Below are positions 18,594 to 25,523 of a DNA stretch of 64,000 nucleotides, piece by piece. The stretch is from assembly GCA_002316015.1 (NCBI GenBank), contig DCCS01000040.1, forward strand, positions 23,738 to 87,737. The letters are read 5' to 3'. Each line of letters starts with the position of its first letter. Positions within the stretch are counted from its first letter, which is position 1. Below the pieces are notes generated by a model, which saw only the letters and a program-made list of their open reading frames with translations, searched no databases and was not told the origin of the DNA. Source of the DNA: Prevotellaceae bacterium UBA1075. GTDB taxonomy: Bacteria; Bacteroidota; Bacteroidia; Bacteroidales; Bacteroidaceae. The translations under genes and the position numbers were made by a program.

Positions 18594-19541
18594 ATGCACC
18601 TGCGGCTCACCACACTGATTGTCGCCCTGACGCTCGCCTCCACCGGCGCGGCGGCACAGCGTGTGGTGTGGTGGAACGTGGAGAACCTCTTTGACTGCCG
18701 CCACGACACGCTCAAGGACGACCTTGAGTTCCTGCCCGCCTCGGCCCGCCGCTGGACACGCAGCCGCTACTGGCGCAAGATGGACAATATCGCGCGCACC
18801 CTGGCGGCCGTCTCCCGGAACGAGGAATGGCCCATGCTGGTGGGACTGGGCGAGGTGGAGAACGACTCCGTGCTGCGCGACCTCACCCTGCGCAGCCCGC
18901 TGCGGCTGGCGGGCTACCGCTACGCGCACCACGAGGGCCCCGACCGGCGGGGCATCGACTGTGCCCTGCTGTACCAGCCCCGGCTGTTCCGCCTCACCGG
19001 CAGCCGCGCTGTGCGTGTGCCCTCACACGAGCACGGCATGCGCCCCACGCGCGACCTGCTCCATTGCCAGGGCGTGCTGCCCGGGGGCGACACCCTGCAT
19101 GTCATCTGTGTCCACCTGCCCAGCCGGGCGGGAGGCACACGGCAAACCGCGCGGCACAGGATGCTTGCCGCCACCACCCTGTGTATGCTGCTGGACTCGC
19201 TCAGGGGCAAGGATGTGCTTGTCATGGGTGACTTCAACGCCGGGGCAGGCGACCCCATCTTTGCCCCCATCGGGCGGCGGCTGGTGTCGCTCACGCCAGG
19301 GGGACGCAAGGAAAAGCGAAAGCCCCAGGGCACCTACTGCTACCAGGGGCACTGGGACTACATCGACCATGTTCTCATAAGCCGCTCACTGCAGCCGCGC
19401 TGCAGCGGGCATATCACCGTGGGACGCTTCCCCTTCCTGCTCACAGAGGAAGGCACGCCCCACCGCACCTATCTCGGGCCCGCCTACCAGGGCGGCACGT
19501 CCGATCACCTGCCCATCTGGGCCGACCTGTCCATCAGGTAG
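18594..19541 (+). CDS. Secreted endonuclease/exonuclease/phosphatase family protein
   Basis: A 315-residue EEP-superfamily (DNase I-like metal-dependent phosphodiesterase/nuclease) protein with an N-terminal signal peptide (MHLRLTTLIVALTLASTGAAAQ). Landmarks are VVWWNVENLFD, the metal ligand Glu in GLGEVENDSVL, VICVHLPSR, VMGDFNAGAGDP and the C-terminal catalytic His in GGTSDHLPIWADL. The order fits the secreted EEP proteins common in Bacteroidales, which may scavenge nucleic acids; phosphoesterase activity is possible too. Its last 37 bp overlap the convergent aroC gene. An upstream ATG at 18543 gives no signal peptide. Confidence 0.87.
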   Translation: MHLRLTTLIVALTLASTGAAAQRVVWWNVENLFDCRHDTLKDDLEFLPASARRWTRSRYWRKMDNIARTLAAVSRNEEWPMLVGLGEVENDSVLRDLTLRSPLRLAGYRYAHHEGPDRRGIDCALLYQPRLFRLTGSRAVRVPSHEHGMRPTRDLLHCQGVLPGGDTLHVICVHLPSRAGGTRQTARHRMLAATTLCMLLDSLRGKDVLVMGDFNAGAGDPIFAPIGRRLVSLTPGGRKEKRKPQGTYCYQGHWDYIDHVLISRSLQPRCSGHITVGRFPFLLTEEGTPHRTYLGPAYQGGTSDHLPIWADLSIR

Positions 19542-20587
19542 CAGTCGGCCAGCACCAGGGCAGCCATGGCCTCCACCACGGGCACCGCGCGTGGCAGCAC
19601 GCAGGGGTCATGCCGCCCGCGCGCCGTGAGCGTGACAGCCTCGCCTGCCTGGTTGACCGTGTGCTGCTCCTTGAGCAGGGTGGCTACGGGCTTAAAGGCC
19701 ACACGGAAATAAATGTCCTGTCCGTTGGAGATGCCGCCCTGTATGCCCCCGCTGCGGTTGGTGAGGGTGGTCACGCCGCCCTTCCCGTCGGGCACGAATG
19801 TGTCGTTCTGCTCGCTTCCGCGCTGTGTCACGCCCGCGAAGCCCATGCCGTACTCGAACCCCTTGACGGCGTTGATGCCCAGCATGGCCGCCCCCAGGAG
19901 CGCGTGCAGCTTGCCGAAGACCGGTTCGCCCCAGCCCACGGGGCATCCCCTCACCACGCAGGCTATCACACCGCCTATGGTGTCGCCGTCGGCCTTGACC
20001 TCGCGTATGAGGCCCTCCATGCGGCTGGCCACCACGGTGTCGGGGCAGCGCACGTCATTGGTCTCGGCCAGTGCGAGGTCATAGTCCTGGTAACTCCCCG
20101 GCAGGATGATGTCCCCCACCTGCTGTGTGTATGCCTGCACGGTGACGCCCAGTTGGCTGAGCATCAGTTTGGCAAAGGCGCCGCCCACCACACGGCTGAT
20201 GGTCTCGCGTGCCGAACTGCGCCCTCCGCCACGGTGGTCACGCAGCCCGTACTTCAGGGTATAGGTGTAGTCGGCATGGCTGGGGCGGTAGAGCGAGCGC
20301 ATGTTGTCATAGTCCTGGCTGTGCTGGTTGCCGTTGCGCACGATGAAGCCGATGGGGCATCCCGTGGTGCGCCCCTCGAAGGTGCCGCTCAGGAGCTCCA
20401 CCCGGTCGGCCTCCTTGCGCGCGGTGGTCAGGGCACTCTGGCCAGGGCGGCGGCGGTCCAGCTCGTGCTGGATGAAGTCCATGTCCACGGTCATCCCGGC
20501 CGGGATGCCGTCTATCACCCCCCCGATGGCCGCGCCATGGCTTTCGCCAAAGGTGGTGAGACGCAAGATGTTGCCAAATGTGTTCAC
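19505..20587 (-). CDS. aroC: Chorismate synthase
   Basis: AroC converts 5-enolpyruvylshikimate-3-phosphate to chorismate using reduced FMN, the last common step of aromatic amino acid and menaquinone precursor synthesis. The 360-residue length and sequence match: NTFGNILRLTTFGESHG at the start, RRPGQSALTTARKEADRVELLSG, and GLRDHRGGGRSSARETISRV. The start codon is GTG at 20587, supported by GAGGAGGAA upstream and by the conserved N-terminus. The 3' end overlaps the secreted EEP gene on the other strand by 37 bp. Confidence 0.97.
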   Translation of the reverse strand: MNTFGNILRLTTFGESHGAAIGGVIDGIPAGMTVDMDFIQHELDRRRPGQSALTTARKEADRVELLSGTFEGRTTGCPIGFIVRNGNQHSQDYDNMRSLYRPSHADYTYTLKYGLRDHRGGGRSSARETISRVVGGAFAKLMLSQLGVTVQAYTQQVGDIILPGSYQDYDLALAETNDVRCPDTVVASRMEGLIREVKADGDTIGGVIACVVRGCPVGWGEPVFGKLHALLGAAMLGINAVKGFEYGMGFAGVTQRGSEQNDTFVPDGKGGVTTLTNRSGGIQGGISNGQDIYFRVAFKPVATLLKEQHTVNQAGEAVTLTARGRHDPCVLPRAVPVVEAMAALVLADCYLMDRSAQMGR

Positions 20588-20725
20588 TTCTCTGTTCCTC
20601 CTCTATTGTTCATCCGTTCAAGCAAGGCCGCGCTGTCATGGGGCTGCGGGAATTGTACGGCACGAGCATGACAGCCACGGGATTCCACACGCCCGCACAT
20701 CCTGGCCGTCAAGGCTGGCAAATGG

Positions 20726-21373
20726 TCAGTGGTGTCCCGCGCGCCCCTGGGCACGCTCACCCGGCTCACAGCCGCACGAGCCCGACTCACAGCCGCATGA
20801 GTTGTTCCCCTCGCCGCCGCACGAGCAGTTCCCCTCGCCGCCGCAGCCCTCGCATCCGCAACAACCGCCCTCGCCCGAGAGTGCCTGGAGCGCGTCGCTT
20901 ACCTCCTGGTCCGTAGCCGGGCGTGACTGCTCCACCTTGCCCACAAAGCGCAGCGTCTTGCCCGCCAGGGGATGGTTGAGGTCCACGGTGACGGTATCGT
21001 CCTGTATGAGGGCAATGAGCCCGCTGAAGCGCTGGCCGTCACTGCTCTGCAGGGGCACCACAGCCCCCTCGTGGATGTAGCGCGGGTCAATCTTCCCGTC
21101 AATCTCAAACATGCTGCGGGGCACCTCGCGCCGTCCCTCCGGGTCATACGGCCCGTAGGCCTGCTCCACGCCGAGCGTGAAGTCAAAGGGCGCGCCTGTC
21201 TCCAGAGCCTCTATCTGCCGCTCGAAGTCATCCAGTGTCATGCCCAGTCCGGTGAGGAACTCAAAGGGACGCTCGCCGGTAGCCTCCTCAATCAGTTCGG
21301 GCTCCTGTCCCTCGCCCTGTCCATAGAGCTTGTAGGACACGCTGATGTACTTGTTTGTTGATTCTGTTGCCAT
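20726..21373 (-). CDS. slyD: SlyD-like FKBP-type peptidyl-prolyl isomerase with Cys-rich metal-binding tail
   Basis: A 215-residue cytosolic FKBP-type prolyl isomerase and chaperone. The FKBP domain is interrupted by the IF chaperone domain, with landmarks PFEFLTGLGMTLDDFERQIEALETG, FTLGVEQAYGPYDPE and VDLNHPLAGKTLRFVGKV. The C-terminal ~45 residues are Gly/Cys-rich with ten Cys (GGCCGCEGCGGEGNCSCGG and beyond), analogous to the metal-binding tail of E. coli SlyD, which binds Ni2+ and helps hydrogenase maturation. Here it is Cys-rich rather than His-rich and ends in HH. It lies 12 bp downstream of the small secreted protein gene, probably in one transcript. Confidence 0.92.
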   Translation of the reverse strand: MATESTNKYISVSYKLYGQGEGQEPELIEEATGERPFEFLTGLGMTLDDFERQIEALETGAPFDFTLGVEQAYGPYDPEGRREVPRSMFEIDGKIDPRYIHEGAVVPLQSSDGQRFSGLIALIQDDTVTVDLNHPLAGKTLRFVGKVEQSRPATDQEVSDALQALSGEGGCCGCEGCGGEGNCSCGGEGNNSCGCESGSCGCEPGERAQGRAGHH

Positions 21374-21385
21374 ATTCTGTATTTT

Positions 21386-21904
21386 TCATTTGTTTTTTCC
21401 GTTCTTCCCACAGAGTGTCATCTCCAGTGGCAGAGCCACATTCCGGTGCACGGCACTGGCCAGGTTCTGCGCCACATCGGCGGGAGCCGAGAAGTAGACG
21501 CACGCGCCCAGTTCCTTGATGCGCACCGCGCATAGCCGCGAGCCGTCATGGCGCAGGAACTGGTAGGTAAGCGTCTCGTTGTGCCCGGGCCTGGCCGCGC
21601 GGAAGTTCATGGTCTTCTCCAGCCTCATCTTCTCGGCAGGCACCAGCTCGCCGGTCCACTTGCTGCTCCTGGCCATGGTGCGTCCCCGCATCACCACGGC
21701 TGTCTCCACCCGCTCGCCATGCACGCGGGGCAGTGCCTTGCGCATCTTGGCCATGCCCTTTCTCACGCGCTCGTCATCCTTCTCCTGCTTGTCGCCATAG
21801 GGAGCCGTCTGCGTGGCGCCGGTCACGGCATCCACCCCCGGGCGTGCCCCGGCCGACAGCGTAAGGCCCAGCATGAGGACGGCGAGCAATGTTCGTCCAT
21901 TCAT
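21386..21904 (-). CDS. Unrecognised small secreted protein with a flavinylation-like motif
   Basis: I do not recognise the family of this 172-residue protein. ATG 21904 gives a clear signal peptide (MNGRTLLAVLMLGLTLSAGA). Immediately after the predicted cleavage site comes GVDAVTGATQT, which fits the ApbE flavin-transferase target pattern DxxTGATxT and resembles DGVTGATLT in NqrC of this window. The rest is charged (GDKQEKDDERVRKGMAKMRKAL) and then a probable beta-rich domain (ETLTYQFLRHDGSRLCAVRI...ACVYFSAP). A canonical FMN-binding domain upstream of the motif is missing, so covalent FMN is a hypothesis. A TTGC-N19-TACCTTTG promoter precedes it; slyD follows by 12 bp. Confidence 0.75.
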   Translation of the reverse strand: MNGRTLLAVLMLGLTLSAGARPGVDAVTGATQTAPYGDKQEKDDERVRKGMAKMRKALPRVHGERVETAVVMRGRTMARSSKWTGELVPAEKMRLEKTMNFRAARPGHNETLTYQFLRHDGSRLCAVRIKELGACVYFSAPADVAQNLASAVHRNVALPLEMTLCGKNGKNK

Positions 21905-21932
21905 ATATGCGTCTCGTTTAACCATTCATCTG

Positions 21933-21963
21933 CAAAGGTAGGCATTTATTTTGGGAGATGCAA
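21933..21963 (-). promoter_or_regulatory. Promoter of the small secreted protein/slyD pair
   Basis: On the minus strand TTGC (21960-21963) lies exactly 19 bp from TACCTTTG (21933-21940), about 29 bp before ATG 21904. Confidence 0.75.
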
Positions 21964-22268
21964 GCCCAGGGCACACACTGTCCAGGGCCATGGGGGAGGA
22001 GCCCCATCCAGCCTGCTCCAAGCCCTCTCCTGCTCCCCCAAGGGGGGAGGGATGCCTTGCTGCACAAGGCTTGGGCATACGGGGAGAGGGCAGGATGCGC
22101 TGGCTGCATGTGGCCAGGGATTTTGCTTTCGGGACAGGAAGGAGGTAAAGAGGCACCTGGAAAGGACAAAAGCGTAAACGCCATGGCTGGCCTCTCATCC
22201 CAACAGGGCGTTTGCTGCGAGCAACCAGCCTGCTGCTCTGCTTCTACCAAAGAACAGGCATAAAAAAC
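21964..22268. other. Non-coding region upstream of the 22-bp array
   Basis: GC-rich sequence with a palindromic CTCCCCCAAGGGGGGAG-type element around 22030-22048. I see no supported gene; the short open frames here have no family features. Confidence 0.5.
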
Positions 22269-22400
22269 GCACCGCGCTGCGTTGGCGATCGCAGTGCGGT
22301 GCGTTGGCCGATGCAGTGCGGTGCGTTGGCGGATGCAGCGTGGTGCGTTTGCGGATGCAGCGTGGTGCGTTGGCGGATGCAGCGTGGTGCGTTTGCGTCC
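22269..22400. repeat. 22-bp tandem array, family 1, locus 2 (six units)
   Basis: Six consecutive 22-bp units starting at 22269, 22291, 22313, 22335, 22357 and 22379. The constant half is GCGTT[GT]GC[CG]GAT; the variable half reads GCACCGCGCT, GCAGTGCGGT (twice) or GCAGCGTGGT (three times). The array lies downstream of the GH95 gene and is followed directly by the G-rich hairpins. Confidence 0.92.
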
Positions 22401-22464
22401 CCTCCCCCTTGGGGGAGGCTGGGAGGAGGCTCTGTTGGGGGGGGGAGGGGGCTCTCCCTCCCCC
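22401..22464 (-). terminator. G/C-rich hairpins at the GH95 3' end
   Basis: CCTCCCCCTTGGGGGAGG (22401-22418) is a perfect inverted repeat; a second run of Gs and Cs (about 22436-22464) can also fold. They sit directly after the GH95 stop and may terminate or stabilise its transcript. The plus strand is G-rich enough to consider a quadruplex. Confidence 0.45.
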
Positions 22465-25410
22465 TCAGTCCGCCTTATAGATATTATATGTGCAGCCCTT
22501 CTCGGTGGGGATGAGCAGATGGTCGGCATCCACCACCACACCCTCGAGAGGCTTTCCGTCGGGGCCACACACGCGGTACTTCCCTATGCCCGGATAACGC
22601 ACAGGGCATGGCTTGCCCGAACCACTGCGTATGACCGCATGCACCAGACGGCCGTCCTGCCACTGCTGGTCCACCTGGAAGTTGTTCACGGCGCGCAGCC
22701 CCACCATGTGCCCAGTCTGCCACACGCCCGGCAGGGCGGGCAGCAGATGGAGCGTGTCCGTGTGGCTCTGCAGGAGCATCTCGGCCACGCCGGCGCAAGT
22801 GCCGAAGTTTCCGTCAATCTGGAACGGGGCGTGGGAGTCGAAGAGGTTGTAATAGACCCCTCCCTTCTGCCACTCAATGGCGTAACTGGTGGAATGCTTG
22901 AGCGCGTTGCGCAGGATGGCGTGGGCATGGTCGCCGTCCAGCGCGCGCGCCCACAGGCACACTTTCCAGCCCATGCTCCACCCGGTGGCCATGTCGCCAC
23001 GCAGGCGCAGGGAGTTGACGGCAGCGCGGAAATATGGGCTGCCGGGAGCAATGCCCGAGAGCGGGTAGAGAGCCATGAGGTGGCTCAGGTGCCGGTGCGA
23101 GGGGTCGCTGCTCACATCATAAGTGGCATACTTCCACTCGCGCAGCAGCGTGTCGCCAAGGCTCACCCCATGGCGGGGATTGGTCCAGTCGGCATGGGCA
23201 GCGGCATTGGCGGTATAGACCTCGGTGTGGAGTCCACGGTCGGTGCGTGCGAGGTACCTGTCGAGCTGCTCCACATCGGCCTGGGTGAGCCCCACGCGCT
23301 GGAGTCCCAGGATGTCCACGCTCTGCCGCACACTGGAGAGCAGGGCATAGATGAGCTGCTGCGCGTGGGCGGTGCCGTCCTCGCGCGGATGGCTGCCCTG
23401 CTCGGCACTGAACTCGTCGGGAGCCACATAAGTGCCATCGGGCTGGATGCCCAGCGAGGGGCATCCACGGTCATCTATCATCCGCTCCATCCAGAACTGC
23501 GCGCAGCTCCACAGCGTGGGGAAGGCACGCTCAAGGAAGTCCTCGTCGAGCGTGTAGCGGTAGTGCTGCCACAGGTGGCTGCAATACCAGGCGTTGGCCA
23601 CGAAGTAGTTGTTGCCCCACAGGCTCATGCCCCCGAAGATGTTGTTCTCTGTGAAGCACGTCCAGCCATGCCTCACACCCCCGTACTGGGTGGCGGCCCG
23701 CTTCCAGTTGTCGCGTGCGGCCATGCCCATGACGTAGTTGAGGAAGGGCAGGTGCAACTCGCTCAGGTTGGTGGACTCGGCCGGCCAGTAGTTCATCTGC
23801 ACATTGATGTTGGAGTGGATGTCGGAGTTCCATGCCGCATGGCTGCGGTTGTTCCAGATGCCCTGCAGATTGCTGGGGGAGTCCACTCCCCTGCTGCTGC
23901 CCATCATGAGGTAGCGGCCATAAGCAAAGTAGAGCTGCTCCAGGAAGAGGGCGTCGGCCTCGCGGCCTGTGACATTGCGGCTGGAGTCGTTGTAGCACTC
24001 CACCAGGCTGTCGGTGGGAAGGGCTGTGGCAGCCCCGGCCAACTGGAAGTCCACCCTGCCCGACAGGCTTGTGAAGTCGTCCTCGTGCCTCGCGAGCATC
24101 TGCGTCCAGCCTCGCGCGGCAGCCCTGTCCACACGCTCGTCCATGCGCTGGCAAAGGCTCTCGGTGCCCGACACCAACGTGGGCGACGAGGGGTCGAAGT
24201 CGGTGCCCCCGCCCAGCACCAGCAGCACCTCGCGCGTGCCATACACGCGTATGCCCTGCGGCGAGCGCTCCATGCGTGCCCCCTCACCCACGGGAACCAC
24301 GCGCAGGCAGGCGGCATGGCTCACGGTCTTGAGCCTGCCCGAGAAGCGCGCGTAGCCAGTGGCCGAGTAAGCCACCTGGCCCGCATTGATGTCCTCGCCC
24401 GGACGCACAGACACCAGCAGGTCAAGGGGGCGGACACCCGTGGCGCGGTAGCGTGCCACCACCACACGGTCGGGGCGGGAGGCAAAGTAGCGGCGCTCGT
24501 AGCGGGTAAGGCCATCGGTGGAGGCATAGTTGACACCGCCAATGCCCGCCTGCAGGTCGAGGTAGCGCACATAGTCGCGCACTTCTGTCCCCTGCTTGTA
24601 GCCGAACTGCCCCGAGAGGTCGCTCACCAGCACCGAACCGAAGTTCTTGTAGGAGCCGTACTCGTTGGTTCCGCCCATGTCGTGGGGTGTGCCCTCCCAC
24701 AGCGTCTTCTCGTTGAACTGTATCTCGTCCTGCTTCACACCGCCCATCAGACAGGCCCCGAACTGTCCGTCGCCTATGGGCAGCGCATACTCCATCCAGG
24801 CATCGCCCGGCCAGCGGTAGGCAGCGGGCTGGCGATACCACAGAGTGAGGGGATGCTGGGGGTGGAATGCCGTGGCACCCTGCACGCGGTACTCATCCAG
24901 CTCCAGGTCGCCCACAGGCACCAGGCGGCAGGCATTGTTGGCATCACCCGCGCCCCACAGAGCCAGCGACACACCCACGCCCGTGCCCCCGCACTGGTTG
25001 AGGCGGTCGTGGCCCGACTGCACACCCAGCCAGCGCACCTCGCAGGCACCGGGATAGCGGGGGCTGGCATCAGGCACCAGCGCAAAGCCGCTCTTGTCGG
25101 GCTGGCGCGTGGCACGGAACTTGGGAGCGGCATAACTCACATACAGGCCCTGCGCGTTGACCATCTGGAAATGGCTGGCAGTGCCCACCAGCCGCCACTG
25201 CTGGGCCTCGCTGTCGGGGTCGGGCTGCAGGGTGTGCAGTTCCTGCCCTGCTCCTGTGGCGGCCATCACCAGGCGGCTGTTGGCAAACTGCAGGAAGCAG
25301 GGAGTGCCCTGCGTGGCATCGGTCACAAAACAGGCGGACTCCTGGCTATGTGCCCCTGCGGCAAGCAGGAGCAGCAGGAGCAGCAGACTCATCTTTCTTA
25401 GGGTATTCAT
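22465..25410 (-). CDS. Secreted glycoside hydrolase family 95 (alpha-L-fucosidase-like) with N-terminal lectin-like domain
   Basis: GH95 enzymes are inverting alpha-1,2-L-fucosidases (some are alpha-L-galactosidases) that trim mucin or plant glycans. The 981-residue protein has a signal peptide (to about 22), then an extra region of ~160 residues that looks like a ricin-type beta-trefoil module (GQELHTLQPDPDSEAQQWRLVG), then the GH95 fold from about 185. Expected active-site residues are visible: Asn534 and Asn536 in HSNINVQMNYWPAE, the probable acid Glu670 in DEFSAEQGS and the base-activating Asp866 in FQIDGNFG. It precedes no obvious operon partner. The nearest upstream gene on the strand is the M16 protease, 113 bp away. 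Confidence 0.92.
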   Translation of the reverse strand: MNTLRKMSLLLLLLLLAAGAHSQESACFVTDATQGTPCFLQFANSRLVMAATGAGQELHTLQPDPDSEAQQWRLVGTASHFQMVNAQGLYVSYAAPKFRATRQPDKSGFALVPDASPRYPGACEVRWLGVQSGHDRLNQCGGTGVGVSLALWGAGDANNACRLVPVGDLELDEYRVQGATAFHPQHPLTLWYRQPAAYRWPGDAWMEYALPIGDGQFGACLMGGVKQDEIQFNEKTLWEGTPHDMGGTNEYGSYKNFGSVLVSDLSGQFGYKQGTEVRDYVRYLDLQAGIGGVNYASTDGLTRYERRYFASRPDRVVVARYRATGVRPLDLLVSVRPGEDINAGQVAYSATGYARFSGRLKTVSHAACLRVVPVGEGARMERSPQGIRVYGTREVLLVLGGGTDFDPSSPTLVSGTESLCQRMDERVDRAAARGWTQMLARHEDDFTSLSGRVDFQLAGAATALPTDSLVECYNDSSRNVTGREADALFLEQLYFAYGRYLMMGSSRGVDSPSNLQGIWNNRSHAAWNSDIHSNINVQMNYWPAESTNLSELHLPFLNYVMGMAARDNWKRAATQYGGVRHGWTCFTENNIFGGMSLWGNNYFVANAWYCSHLWQHYRYTLDEDFLERAFPTLWSCAQFWMERMIDDRGCPSLGIQPDGTYVAPDEFSAEQGSHPREDGTAHAQQLIYALLSSVRQSVDILGLQRVGLTQADVEQLDRYLARTDRGLHTEVYTANAAAHADWTNPRHGVSLGDTLLREWKYATYDVSSDPSHRHLSHLMALYPLSGIAPGSPYFRAAVNSLRLRGDMATGWSMGWKVCLWARALDGDHAHAILRNALKHSTSYAIEWQKGGVYYNLFDSHAPFQIDGNFGTCAGVAEMLLQSHTDTLHLLPALPGVWQTGHMVGLRAVNNFQVDQQWQDGRLVHAVIRSGSGKPCPVRYPGIGKYRVCGPDGKPLEGVVVDADHLLIPTEKGCTYNIYKAD

Positions 25411-25523
25411 GTAGGTAGTGTGTTTATTCTGTCATAATGTTGTCTTGCTTGACGAGAAAGAGGTCTCCGCAGGGCACGCGGTGCGCCTGTGGAGACTTCC
25501 CTCTCACTCTCGGTAGCCGTGCA

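Noticed and set aside
22282..25401. A 1,039-codon open frame on the plus strand opposite the GH95 gene
   Set aside because: It is antisense to a clear GH95 gene in high-GC DNA, where long antisense frames arise from codon bias. The translation has no signal peptide, motif or start context and includes the 22-bp repeat.
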